This document shows positions 36,801 to 51,800 of a stretch of DNA of 64,000 nt, in pieces (position 1 is the first letter of the stretch; each line of letters begins with the position of its first letter). Made by a program: the position numbers and the translations under genes. The notes under the pieces were generated by a model. It saw only the letters and a list, made by a program, of their open reading frames with translations. It was not told the DNA's origin and ran no database searches. The DNA is from Oasisia sp. SBJ-2009 (Eukaryota; Annelida; Polychaeta; Sabellida; Siboglinidae), in contig OZ024855.1 of assembly GCA_964017155.1 (NCBI GenBank), positions 4,326,190 to 4,390,189 on the forward strand. Reading direction: 5' to 3'.

Positions 36801-39800
36801 CCTGGACTGCACTCTTATGGAAATAATTTTGAGACTCTCCTGGGGTTACTGTACGTGCGAGGTAACTATAAAGAAACAGTTCGACTGTAGACAACTTTCG
36901 CACAACTGTTTAACATTACGGACCCATTCGAAATTCCACTGCTCTGTGACTGATATGACCAATGGGACTGGGGCCACTCAGGTGACTGATACAGGTGATG
37001 TGACCGCCGTGACTGAGCCACCCACCTGTCTTGTCGTCCTTCACGTTGCGCACCCACTTGCCCGGCTCCATCTCGCGGATCAGGTTGCGTCCCTTCAGCA
37101 CCTGGAGCTGCTCCTGGACCATTGTCTGCTCCGCCGCCGTCAGACTACAACCACACGACACGGTCAAGACACTGGTCAAGACACTGGACAACACATTGGT
37201 AAACTTACGGGTCAAAACACTGGACAACACATGGGCCAACATATTGGTCAAGACACTGGTCAACTCACTGGTCAAGACACTGGGCAACTCACTGGTCAAG
37301 ACACTGGACAACACATGGGCCAACATATTGGTCAAGACACTGGTCAACTCACTGGTCAAGACATTGGACAACACATGGGCCAACATATCGGTCAAGACAC
37401 TGGTCAACTCACTGGTCAAGACACTGGACAACACACTGGTCAACTCACTGGTCAAGACACTGGACAACACATGGGCCAACATATCGGTGAACACACTGGT
37501 CAAGACACTGGACAACACACTGGTCAACTCACCGATCAAGACACTGTTCAACTTACTGGACAACACATGGGTCAACATTTCGGTCAACTCACTGGTCAAT
37601 TCACTCACTGATCAACACACTGGTCAACTGACAGGTCAATGCACGGGTCAACACACTGGATAACTCACAGGTCAAAACACTGGACAACACATGGGCCAAC
37701 ATATCAGTCAACACACTGGACAATACAATTGTCAACACACTGGACAACACACTGGTCAACACTCAACACACTGGTCACCAGTGACTGACTGACAGCTGCC
37801 AGTCATTAGCTGTAGTTAGACAAGTATAACACACTTAATTATATATTATCTAGATCTTAGCAGGTCCTATGTGACTGTACACACCCTTGAACAGAGTACT
37901 CCTCTAGAAATGAGTGTAAAAATAAAACATTATTATACATTATTAACGGAAGTTCAATTTTTTATATATAATTAACTGCCTGGTTAAACTGGTTGAAAAG
38001 ACATTCTATCTCTCCCGAGTTGCTGCATTATGACAATGCAAGTTTACTACATACTTTTGCACAGATACAATTGACAGTCATGGAGGTCTTACATCTGCTC
38101 AGCTGACAACTATGTGGCTGAAGTTAAAGAGACAACTGTGTAGACTCTGTAGAGCCTTACTCGGTGAGGTAGTCGACGGGCATCACGTTGGGGTAGGCCG
38201 ACTCCAAGGTGAGCAGAAGTCTCTCCTGCACGATGACATTCTTGGGCCGCGTGTCCTCCTTCTTCAGTCCTGTCACCAACAACACGTCACACGTCACCAC
38301 GGTCAACTCACTCACAAGTCACTTGTGGCACAACGCTCCTGTGTCACACGTCTATGGCACACCGGTGACATGTCATCAGTCTATGACGCATGCACATGTC
38401 ACACCTAGCTGTCACACCATGCTTGAGTGTCACTTGATTCTCATATTGGCTGACACTACTTGCTTATAGAATGTTACTACAGCCATGTCTGACACAATTA
38501 CGTGTCACTCTGTTAAAGCACCAGTTATCCAAGTGTCTATTTGCCCGGTTTTCATTTTGATATTGTATTAATTAACAAGTTATCACACAGAAGCCAGTGA
38601 CACAATGACAGTGTACTTGTCAGTGACATGTTGACAGCGTACTTGTCAGTGACATGTTGACAGTGTACTTGTCAGTGACATGTTGACAGTGTACTTGCCA
38701 GTGACATGTTGACAGTGTACTTATCAGTGACATGTTGACAGTGTACTTGTCAGTGACATGTTGACAGTGTACTTGTCAGTGACATGTTGACAGTGTACTT
38801 GTCAGTGACATGTTGACAGTGTACTTGCCAGTGGCATGTTGACAGCATACTTGTCAGTGACATGTTGACAGTGTACTTGTCAGTGACATGTTGACAGTGT
38901 ACTTGCCAGTGGCATGTTGACAGTGTACTTGTCAGTGACATGTTGACAGTGTACTTGCCAGTGACTTGTTGACAGTGTACTTGTCAGTGACATGTTGACA
39001 GTGTACTTGTCAGTGACATGTTGACGTTGACAGTGTACTTGTCAGTGACATGTTGACAGTGTACTTGTCAGTGACACGTTGACAGTGTAGTAGTCAGTGA
39101 CACAGTGACAGTGTACTTGCCAGTGATACACCAAGTGTATTTGCAAGTGACATGCTGACATTATGTCTACATGTCAGATATACTGTCCACTACTAGACAC
39201 TGAGTAGACAGATGTCAACTGTCAACAGAGACTCCAGCAATGTCCATGCAGTCTTTCCCAGCCACCCAACACAACAACAGTGCAACATCCAACCACACAT
39301 GCAACAGTGTACTCAGTCAAAAGGTTAGTGTCAATCAGAAGACAAGATGAAAATAGGCTTAGCCACTACTAGATATGTTTATCACACAACAAACTGAATG
39401 TTCAAACTCTGCACACTACAAACATGTTCTCGTGAAGACAACACTGAGAATACATTACACTACTTGACTACACAAAGGTCTGGAAGCAAACATGTATGTG
39501 GACACATAATGTTCAATGCAAAATAACAATGAATGCTGGAAATAAAATTACATCATAAAAAGCAACTTATAGGGATCCTTCTAGGGCAAACTGAAAGTTA
39601 ATCTTATATTTCACATGCAGGGTGTGTACACTTGTCTCAGTGGCTGTACCATAATATGAAACTTTCTCATTTAAATGTCTGTGCACAGACGAATGATAAA
39701 ACTAGATTAAGAAACGCGTGCTCATATTTTAGAATGTATAACTGTCGTATTGCCCAGCATGGTTACAAAATGAGCGCTGGCTGTAGATTTTCTGGACTTC

Positions 39801-42800
39801 AGAAGGTTCATACAGTTATAAAAGAACAGATAAAAATTATATACAACATGTTGTAAACATACTCAGCATATTGGGCAGATACTCAACATGTTGGGCAGAT
39901 ACATAACATGTTGGGCAGATACATAACATGTTGGGCAGATACACAGCATGTAGGGCAGATATACAGCATGTTGGCCAGATACAGAGCGAGTGTATTGTCT
40001 TGTTTTAACAACATACACTGTACATGCAAAAGAAGGAAGGATACATCGTAATCTATCACTAAATATAAACATGTTTGTTTCATTCAAAATCAATGCCAGA
40101 CAATCAAATAAACAAAATGTCATGAAGGAATTAAAATAAGTAATTCACAAAACATTAACAAAGTCTGTCACTAATGTTTTTAATAATTAATAAAATAACT
40201 AAGGATGGTTATCACAACATCAGGTGCATTCAAGTAGGGACTGTATGAGTTGCTTATTTGTAATGAGTACTTGGTGGATTTTGTTTCTGTGAAGTGCTCG
40301 TGTCATGAGGTGTGTTTGTTGATACCACAACGTGTACATGTTAGTGTCACAAAGTGTTTGTTGGTATTACAAGGTATTTGTCGGTGTAACATGTGTTCTG
40401 TTGGTGTCTTGAGGTGTTTGTTGATATTACGAGGTATTTGTGAGTGTCCCGTGTGTTCTGTTGGTGTCTTGAGATGTTTGTTGATATTACGAGGTATTTG
40501 TGAGTGTCCCGTGTGTTCTGTTGGTGTCGTGAGGTGTTTGTTGATATTACAAGGTATTTGTGAGTGTCACGTGTGTTCTGTTGGTGTCGTGAGGTGTTTG
40601 TTGATATTACAAGGTATTTGTGAGTGTCACGTGTGTTCTGTTGGTGTCGTGAGATGTTTGTTGATATTACAAGGTATTTGTGAGTGTCACGTGTGTTCTG
40701 TTGGTGTCGTGAGGTGTTTGTTGATATTACAAGGTATTTGTGAGTGTCACGTGTGTTCTGTTGGTGTCTTGAGATGTTTGTTGATATTACAAGGTATTTG
40801 TGAGTGTCACGTGTGTTCTGTTGGTGTCGTGAGGTGTTTGTTGATATTACAAGGTATTTGTGAGTGTCACGTGTGTTCTGTTGGTGTCGTGAGGTGTTTG
40901 TTGATATTACAAGGTATTTGTGAGTGTCACGTGTGTTCTGTTGGTGTCGTGAGGTGTTTGTTGATATTACAAGGTATTTGTGAGTGTCACGTGTGTTCTG
41001 TTGGTGTCGTGAGGTGTTTGTTGATATTACAAGGTATTTGTGAGTGTCACGTGTGTTCTGTTGGTGTCGTGAGGCATCTGTTAGTGTCACACATTCTTTT
41101 GGTGTTACAAGTTGACGGAGGTGTTTCTTTGTGTCAGGATATATGTCACTATTACAAGACGCGTCTGTCGCCCTGTGACCAAGACACACACTCAGTGTAA
41201 GGAAACAAACAGCAGTACAGAAACGCACATGTAATGAGGTCATTCCACATGCGTGTTCCAAATTCCCATTTTACTACTCACCATCGGAATCTGCGCCAAC
41301 TGCAGGAAGCAACAAAGCAAGAGAGAGGTTATAGCAGCAGTAGCAGTCGTCTCTGGCACACAGGCCGGACAGGGATTCAGTTTGTTAACAACTCCAAGAT
41401 ACCAGTCTACGAATGTTAATAGAACTAAACTAACAGCAGCAATATTAGGATGGCAGATTATCTTTGAATAGTGGCTGTCATGTTAAGGCTACCCAAGCCT
41501 GGTTGCGTTTAACAAAAAATCATGTTGTATAATGTATTCTTATAATAAAAAATAACATGATGTTATATACAGCCTGTTAATCGTTGACAAGACATTCATG
41601 GTCATATGATGGTGCTTTAAGTATTTCTGCTGGTCCCAAACTTTGACTGCCTAAATGTGTGTTAATGAACCACAATTTATTTTTATTTGAACGAGTCTAG
41701 TATTGAATATCCACAGCTTAGAAGTAGTACCCCTTACTGTGTCTACCACAACAAGACAGACCTGGTTTTATTAACTGTTTATATTACTACAGATGGATAT
41801 CTTTGAGATGGTGGTTAAGTTCACATAGACACAGAAATAGTGAAAATTATTTTTTGAAAATTGAACAGATTCATTCTACATTCCTTGTTTCTTGCAACAA
41901 CCGCAGAACATTCTAGATTCGACGAGATATAGGCCAAATTATATAACACGAGTTATTATAAAAACAATCAACTCTGTATGTTTATTTAACAAAAGGGTTG
42001 TTCACTACTGGCAACATTTATCTATTTGTACACAGCGTATGGAAGAGGGCACAAGTCCAGGACATGCGTACTCATTATAAAAGTGTTGGTTGCAGAACAT
42101 TACTGAATGTAAATAAGAGTTTGTACATAATTATGATGGCAACGATTGCTACGTCATATGCCTGTTGTACGTACTGTGTCACAACGGTGTTGTACACCTG
42201 CAATCTTTCAATGTCAACGAATAGCAACATTTAAAGAACTGATTTGAGGTGGATCGTAGAATTTACACGCGGTACAAATAGGTAAATGTTGAGAACTGTG
42301 AACACTGAACAACCCTCAGAGCATCCACTGTTTGGGTGTAGTGGGCCACTTGTGATCACAACAAAGAAACACCTGTCCCAACATAAACGTGACTGTTAAG
42401 CTGTGTTGAAATTAACCCAGATGGATCACACGTGACTGCTGTGAACATTTAACATACAGATATCTATATATATATATAAGCTGTACAGTTAGGCAAACCA
42501 AGACCAATAAATGAGGAGAAAATCCCAAACGAGAAATTTCGAAGATAAAAACATTTTCGGTAAACCACGGTAAATAATTACGCAGAGGTGAGTCAAAGGT
42601 GCTGCATCTTTGGTATGTAGGTGACACCTTGGTGAGTACAGGTACATCGCCATAGCAACCAGCAGAAGCCACTAGAAGGCTGCTGGAGTAAGCGCGACCA
42701 CGAGAGAGAGAGCACACGTCTGTCTGTATGTACAGTGTCGTTACTCACCAGAGGCGGTCCTGAAATTTCCCCCTAAATTGAGAGTAGCACTCACATTTAG

Positions 42801-45800
42801 AATCATCACATGATGCGGGCCGACCGCTAGACGCTCGTTACACAGACTGAGACACGAACTTAATCAACCAGACTACCCAGTACGTTAGCACGTTGTCATT
42901 AGGACTTTATACGACAGTATTAAATATTACGATATCCACCGCCACAAATGTTAACAGGTGATGATGTATTGTTAGCTCGAGAAGGGGGACATACCAGGAC
43001 TCATAGGGGGTCCGGCTTCAGTCGGCTCCAGGGGGCTCAGGTCTACGTCTATCTTCTTCATCATGCTGTACTTGGGCTGCTGCATTTGCTTCATCACCTT
43101 CTTGATGAAGCCCACATAGTCTGAAACAAGTAGCAATATCTCAACATCTAGTTCATCACATTCTTGATGAAGCCCACATAGTCTGAAACAAGTAGCGATA
43201 TCTAAACATCTAGTTCATCACCTTCTTGATGAAGCCCACATAGTCTGAAACAAGTAGCGATATCTCAACATCTAGTTCATCACCTTCTTGATGAAGCCCA
43301 CATAGTCTGAAACAAGTAGCGATATCTAAACATCTAGTTCATCACCTTCTTGATGAAGCCCACATAGTCTGAAACAAGTAGCGATATCTCAACATCTAGT
43401 TCATCACCTTCTTGATGAAGCCCACATAGTCTGAAACAAGTAGCGATATCTCAACATCTAGTTCATCACCTTCTTGATGAAACCCACATAGTCTGAAACA
43501 AGTAGCGATATCTAAACATCTAGTTCATCACCTTCTTGATGAAACCCACATAGTCTGAAACAAGTAGCGATATCTCAACATCTAGTTCATCACCTTCTTG
43601 ATGAAACCCAGATAGTCTGAAACATGTAGCAATATCTCAACATCTAGTTCATCACCTTCTTGATGAAACCCACATAGTCTGAAACAAGTAGCGATATCTC
43701 AACATCTAGTTCATCACCTTCTTGATGAAACCCACATAGTCTGAAACATGTAGCAATATCTCAACATCTAGTTCATCACCTTCTTGATGAAACCCACATA
43801 GTCTGAAACAAGTAGCAATATCTCAACATCTAGGGAAACTTTTTTCTACTTGTCCTTGAGATAATTAAATGATCTGACGAATTTTAAACCCCGACGGTGG
43901 TATGTGAACATCCTCACGGACACTTCTGTGTGACTTCTACAATGTCACAAACATTAGACAGTTGATGCTTGACGCCATATATACATCTCAGTTGTATGGT
44001 CAGTCAGGTGTCATGACTGAAACATCACCAGCAGCAAGGTACCAGCATTGCTGTGGTTTGACTTTGAGATGTCAACAGTCACCTACGCCACGTTAACCCT
44101 GCCGGTGATCAAGAAACATTCTCTCAAGCATACTGTTCCAACCAAAAATCATAACTTCGCTAATATTGGTCATAAAAATATTAGTGATGCATCAAAAATT
44201 ATAGTATCTATATAACATACTAAAATCATGGGGATATTTCTATCTGAACTTGAACAAACAAATCATAAATAAACAAAGAGTTCATCCTGCTGCCAGATAA
44301 TGATGGCGTGCATGGATATACTTTGCCTTTTAGACAAATGTAGGATCATGTATTAGCTGCCAAATAAAAGAAATGAAATAAATCCATTGAGAACTATTTT
44401 TTTCCCCATTATAAAAATAGGCTGATTCAAGCAGGCTAATTGTGGCGGAGCTTGTTATGTTTGTGGTTTGTAAACAGGATTATGAAAAAGCTGTCACTGA
44501 AACTGCGCAAGGATAAAATATACATGATCTAGAAAAATCTGTCAGCTAGTCAATGATACCAAATGTTCACGTGCCAGTTACGTTTGATGGAAATGAAAAT
44601 TGTTACAACCAGGGCAAATTTTCGGCCCTGATCACTTGCAGGGTTATATGCTCAAAAAGTTGTGAGTGTCAAGGTGTTTGTTGATATTATGAGGTATTTG
44701 TGAGTGTCACGTGCGTTCTGTTGGTGTCATGAGGTGTTTGTTGCTATTACAAGGTATTTGTGAGTGTCACGTGCGTTCTGTTGGTGTCATGAGGTGTTTG
44801 TTGATATTACGAGGTATTTGTGAGTGTCACGTGTGTTCTGTTGGTGTTGTGACTGTGCTGACAACAGGTGGACTTACCTCGTGGGAAGTTGTCTGGTTTG
44901 ACAAGTTCCTTGAAAAATTCGTAGGCACCAGTCACCTTGTCCAAGTAATCTGTGTTTGGAACGAACCAGAACTTGAGGATTCTGCTCTCCTGAAACCACA
45001 GAGACAAGTGTCAAGTCACTGATTTTGCTATGTCACTTGTTTCACTCAAACTCAGTCATCTAGTCAGATCTCTTCAAATGGACAAGTAGGAAACTTGCAG
45101 ACTGTATAATGAAAATTTATGTTACCTAAACGTAGTGGCAAATTTTGATCCCATGATCTCTCATTGACAGACAAAGATTGACACCCAATGAAAGGTTAGC
45201 ACCCAATCAGCCACTAGGTGTCACTGCAGTGTGCATTAGGTAGTTCCTGAACTATCCACTAGGTGCTACTGTTCCAACACTGCAGGTGGACACAGCATTG
45301 CTGTGAGTGTGCCACAGCACTGGATGGATCTAATTCTGTGTTGTATCCGGTGCTTGTTAAACATACCTAATGTCCCTTCCCATGACAGACAAGTGGTCTA
45401 AGTGGCCAGCATGCACCTAACCAACCTTGATAGACAATTAGATGTCACAGGACAGATAATGGGCCTGAGATAGCTGTAGAACTAGGTAGAGCAACCTACA
45501 CACACACATACGACATGGCAGTACAACTTGTGGTAGCCAATATCTAGTAGTGGCAGAAATAACCACACATGTGCGTGCTTGTTTGCACATGCATGTGACT
45601 GAATGCAGAGGACGTTCACCGGTCAGGTGACCCTCACAATTACTGTAGCAAAAATAATTAAAGGATTACAAAAGTGTTCTGCATCTACTGGAGTTAACAC
45701 AAACTAACCTTTTGCAACTCAAATAAAATGTTCAAGTCAGTAGTTAACTTAATAAAACATCCAATATAGAGAAGGTGGACATTGTACTCAAGGCACAGAC

Positions 45801-48800
45801 ACCAGTAAGTGTAAGTTATACACCAGGGTCTGAGGATTGATAGGTACATGTATGAATATGCCAGCTCATTTACTGATTTCTGACATTCTGTCCAATGAGA
45901 AGGTTCAAACCTGCAGGTGCTTTACGCTTCTGGGTGCATGTCTCTGTGCATAACTTACTAAACATTATAATGCCATATCATGCATGCACTGTAGATGCTT
46001 TACAACTTACAGTGACAAAACAAGACTATCTATGTTGTAAACTGCTGAACCCACTAGGGGCTGTGGGTAGAAACCTCAAAAAATAGAAACAACAATTTAC
46101 ATAATGAAATCTGAAAGGACATAGTTTGCACATAACACATGATTACAAATGCGAACAAACTGTCGGCCGAAATATAATGATTTACTGAATGTAGAGTAGA
46201 AAACTACACTATTTTTCCCATGAAATGAAACGGTGCTGATTTTCATGCCATCAACAAGTCAGTAACATATACAGATACAGAACAAAGTTATTTTTCCAGT
46301 AACCTACTGGTCAATGTAATCATCTTAATTTTAGTTGCAAGTGGTCACGTTTTGTTACTACTTACAAATGAACAGAATTGAACTATTGCATTTTGTTCCC
46401 TTTAACTATAAGGTTGCTTATTACCGAAGTGACTGCAAAGTGAGGTTTTACAAAAATATACAAAAGCACCCTTGAGTAAACAGAAAGAAGCGCTGATGTA
46501 CTTACAGGAATGTGATGACCAGTCTTATTGTCCACCAGGAAACACTTGAACTCGAGCTGAATGTCAGGTCGGCCGTAGTCTTTCGTGTCACCTGCAGTCA
46601 ACCAACACCCACACTGTGACAGCAGGTGACTTATATGTCATTGGTATTACTGCCAGGTCTATTTTAACATAATCACTCTGAAGATGAGCTTGTGTCCACA
46701 ATGGTAACTATTCGTAAACACAGTGTTGTCAAGTCAAGTCAAGGCCTGTCACCAGCAGATGTAGCATTCATATGTACATGACATTAGAAATATTTTAAAC
46801 TTGACTAAAATGTCAGTGTCAACACGAGTTTTACGAATACTAATTATATAAATACCATAGTAAGATGAGGTTACATACAACTAAACACTTGCACCTGATC
46901 ACATCTGACATAAACCATACATAAGTAAACGTACAGATAAATGAGAGTATGACTGTATATCTCTACTCCAGTCATAGATAGATAGATACAAACATGGCCG
47001 ACATGTGGACGGCCTACCTGTAATGGAAACATTTCATACACACCTTCACCTTACCTGCGTCCCTCACAAACCACTCGCAGCAACTACGTACAGTTCACAA
47101 CCTCAGTGTTTATATCATAAATTCCCCGACTCGAAGCATAAACCCATGGAAAGACTGTGTAGATAATAATGACAAAGTTCTAAGACAAAGTAAGCCAGAA
47201 AACCCTGGCACTACTAGTATTACCACGCTGTCTATCACTACAGCCGCACAGAACGCCAGACTATGCTTTATGGCATATTTAGCTGGTTGCTTTGCCCTGT
47301 CTGGAATCACCTGGTGCTGTCAACTATTCTTGGACTGGTCACTCAAGAGTGGATCAACTCACTGGACAACAGAGATCTACAAATAACTTTGTATCATTTT
47401 TCTATTCACTTGAGAAATACTTTAGCCGTCATCCACAATATGGCACACTATATATGATTCACAGATATTAGCAATTCTACCCCTGGCTATTTTAGTCATA
47501 CAGGGTCTTGAGTTTTGACTGGTCAACTAACGTATCACTGGTTCTGTTACTAATTAAACTGTTGATGAATATAATATTTACCCATCATTTAATAACTTCC
47601 AGTGCTTACCTGCATCATACCCGCCACCCCTCCCCAGTTCTGGCAGATGGACTAGTCCAGGTAACCAAACTCCCTCAATTCTAGACAGAAGTATTTTCAG
47701 AATTCATAGGGAGGAGAGGAAAGGTAAGGCTGAGTGATGACACCAGGAAAGGCCTCCCCTGACCCAGGCTGCAGACATCATGCACGGACACCTCGGGATA
47801 TCATCCACAGTGGTGTGACTGGTGTCTAGTTTCTGTCTACACAAACAACTGTCTGCAGCGGATTACACAACTATAAAGTCTGGGTGTGTAACCTGGTGTA
47901 ACCATGATTATTTTACAACACAGAGTTACATTAATTTTAAGGTTTGAACTCATCATTTCACCATTAAATATTATTCAATGAATACGTCAAATTAAATGAG
48001 ATTTGATATAGTAATTTCTTAAAATGTTGGTTCCTAGGTGAAAACTATGTTATGAGGTGTCTCAAAACACACAGTACACACACACACATTATAGTTTCTT
48101 TGAACGATTAAGTGTCATCTTGTTGGTAATTGTTTATGGACAGATCACATTAGTTACATCAGGTTATTAGACGGTCACTAGAAAACGGTTTGTTGCAGAA
48201 CTTCCCCAGTAATGACTGTCACCGGATGAGTAGATAGTGTCTCCTGTCACCCAAGATGCTGCTCCAGAGGACTACCAACTGGAATATGTGTCACTATTAC
48301 TTGTTGGTCAGTCACAAACCTGCTGTCTGTTTGTTGATGACCAGTCCAGTGTGCTGACCGCCGGCTTTGTGCGCCACTCGACTCTCATCAATCTGGGCAC
48401 GTTTGACCTTCTCGAACTTGATAGAGGTCACCTTGCCACTCTTCGTCGGCGTCATTACAATTTCTGTAACATGTACAAGACACATCTTACGTTGAGCACT
48501 GAACCGTGGCGGTTCAGACAACATACTTTCAACGTCTAACTTAAACGAAACCAAGTTGTGTATTACCTGGAATTGTGTCAGACTAAAATAATGAATGGAT
48601 CAAGTTTTCTGTCACAATATGTTACCCACAGGAGTTTGTGGCTGACTGATTTTACAAATTAATATAAATACTGCCTCATCCCCAGCAGATGCAGAGTCTG
48701 CAAGTGCAAAGGATTCAGTGTGCATCTGTTAATTTCTCCCACAGTATGTATGTACAAGCTGTCACTAGTGGACAGGAACACACACATTGCAAGCACGTCA

Positions 48801-51800
48801 CATACATGCACAACTAAGACAGACAATACGTAGTAAAGATATATTCAGGACATCTACCAAAATATTTGGCATTTAATCGACAGTCGCACAACTTGTGCAC
48901 AACTTGCAGACACTAGCAGTGCTGCCACTCACATTTGTGTACCAACAGCCAAGTGTCATGTTTGTCATTTGAATGATACTAAACTGATAATCACTGTGAT
49001 AACCAGAAGACGTCATTGACCAAACTTCAATGAACATTGCTGGATATCTTCCAGCTATGATAGATAGGTGCTAAAAATCAAATCCATGTGCCTTGCTAAC
49101 GATGTAACACCCAACTAGCCAAAGTGAACTATGCAAGCAGAGGGAGGGATTGATTATCGAACATGTCACACTGGACATCCTGGCGCCACTGTTCGCCGTT
49201 TCCTCGTGGCTACAGACATTTAGGTGATATCGTGATAATTGACGTTATTTCAACCATTTGTCTCATTGTTAGAAATGTTTATTTGATAATGACACTTAAA
49301 AGCTTGACTTTGAGAATAAAACGAAGCAGGATATAGAAATACAGCTAATGAATAACAGTTGTTGTTTAGAAAGTCTCCACAAGGTGGCGTCACCACCATA
49401 GAAAGTAATGTCACCGACTCTGTCAAACCATAATTATCATAGTGGATGTCTTTAAATTGTGACTCTAATTATAATAATGTGGTAAATATCAACAGTCAAC
49501 ACAGTGATAGTTGTATTGGGTCAAGGAATCAGATGAATGAAGTAATCTGATAAATGTAGCTGGCTAAATACAAACACTGCTTTCTGTACAACTGATGCGT
49601 ATCTCACAAGTTCACAGCAGTAACTGGTGGCGTGACAAATTGGAAGTGTCACATCCATGTCCCAATGGTATGTTATCTTGGCTAGGTGCTTTTCCACCAT
49701 ATGACCCTCATCAAAGTTGTACAACTACGCTAAACAGTGAAACATAATTTCTATGCCTGGGAGTTAGAGGGTTAAATGTTAAACAAACAGAGCCAGCTGA
49801 CAGTGACCTGTCAATAACATGGCTTGGTGATAAGCCTGGCGAGAAAAGGAACACACTTTTTACAGACTCTACAGCCCACTGTACACAGGCTGCAAATGGC
49901 CTACATCCTCAAGTTTACAGACAAGTGTGATCTAACCTCAGTCAGTGGCACCAACCAGCAGAATGCGGCTCTCAGATAAGTGGTTGTGAAATAGTTAGTG
50001 AGGCGTCACTTTATAGTGAGGCGTCACTTTATTGCATCATTTTTATAGTAAAAAAACAGGCCTGTGAATACCATGCCTCATTAATAACATGCAGATTACT
50101 ACATGGGCTGGTTCAATACAAAAATTGCTGGCTGCCCACGAGATTGAATAGGCAACAATTATCATGGAACATGGTGGAAATCCAGTTAATTCCTCTGCCG
50201 CTCATTTTGGGAATCCACACTCCAATCTCCAATGCCCGTAAGCTCTTGCTAACGTTTTGACCAGTCACAAGTGGACAACTCTGTGTAGCCCCTTTTCCAA
50301 GATGGTTGAAACGTGGATTTGGAAGCAGCGTGTTGTGTCTTGCTTATAAATATATTCTAACTAATGGATACATAATTTTATGTGATTGCTTACTGCAGAC
50401 CAAAGATTATACAAAAATAAATATGGCAGCATGGATGGCTTACATTAATCACTTTAACACCAGTTGGGATTTTAACATCCTACCATGGCACATATGAAGC
50501 CTGTAGACGAGGCAAAGAGTCTCAGTCTCAGGATTCCCTTCAATCACAGAGTGGTGATGGTGGCTAGTTGCTACTATCACTGGGACTTAGTGGGTGGTCA
50601 GTCAGTCTAGTGACTGCAACCAGTGTACAGACCTTTTGATAACCACTCCAACACACACATTCACCTGTGTCAACCACAATATGACAACACTAAGGGTCAC
50701 CTGGTGTCTCCATTAGGTGCCTGTTCTCAGAGCATCCCCACCACAACTACCCACTACAGCCTAGCCATCTGCTAGTGACCTAGACAACCCTTACATTGGT
50801 GTAACAACATTCACTGCTTTAACAGACCAATGTAAATAGAACAGGATGAATACAGTGCATTACACTTTGATTACTCAACTACTAAATATACTGCACCACT
50901 TGAACAATGCACATAAAATTAGAATAAACAATGGCCCAGTGCCTCCCATGCACAAACACCCGGCCTAGTGTAGCCAATTAAAGTGGAGCCATAACTTGGC
51001 ATTGAGTCTACATTAACAATGATATAGAATAAGGCCAGGGACACTCTGGCTGTCTCATCACAGGCTCTATACACAGGCTGTCCCACTGTATATACACTGA
51101 CACTCAATTTACACACCAGGGACAGCACAGGGTAGACAGAGACATGACATCACACACACCACCACCCACTGGGGTAGAGGGAGCAAGACCAGTGACTCAG
51201 TCTCTACTACTTGAGACACCCTTCCTGTTGAGTCAAACAAGCACATCCCCAACCACTAGTGGCTGTGTGGTCATCTCAAGTGACCCCCCTGGTGCAGTCC
51301 CCCCTTCTATATTACATAAACACTGCAACACACTGTCATCATCTAACAGGATGCACTTCTCATATCAACGTTTTCCTGTATACTCCTCAAGTTAAATCAA
51401 GTGCTTGCTGAACTTCATGTTCACATCTCTATTGTATACACGTTTGAGGTGTGCTAGAAATGGTCTCAGTTTCTGTTTCTTCTGTAATTGACCTGTGTAG
51501 GGTTAGGGCAATGTCTCTGCCTCAGTATAATTAATTCAAGATATTAACAAAACGTGCATCATTCACTAAAGGTTTCAACTGCTATTATGACATGATAACA
51601 TAAACTTTCACTATATCCACTGTAGATGAGTAAAAATAATAATCAAAATGCTCAGTTATTGCTCACACAGTTCACATGAATACTACATGTATATATATAT
51701 ATATAAAACATTAGTGGGTGATGTTAGCCAGGATATGCAACATGGGTGAACTTAGTGGAGCGCATTCATTTAAAAACACAACAGTCTAAATATTCATAAC

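Noticed and set aside
36817..37663. Frames of 210-264 codons on both strands in intron 7
   Set aside because: Generated by a 12-bp repeat motif without stops; part of the frame is real only where it overlaps exon 8 on the minus strand.
40250..41261. About 300-codon frames on both strands
   Set aside because: The 60-bp unit length is a multiple of three and keeps frames open; the sequence lies in an intron of the minus-strand gene.
43121..43833. CRISPR-like regular spacing (also the 31-bp and 60-bp arrays)
   Set aside because: Units are contiguous repeats with no unique spacers, the genome is eukaryotic, and the units match the adjacent exon boundary.
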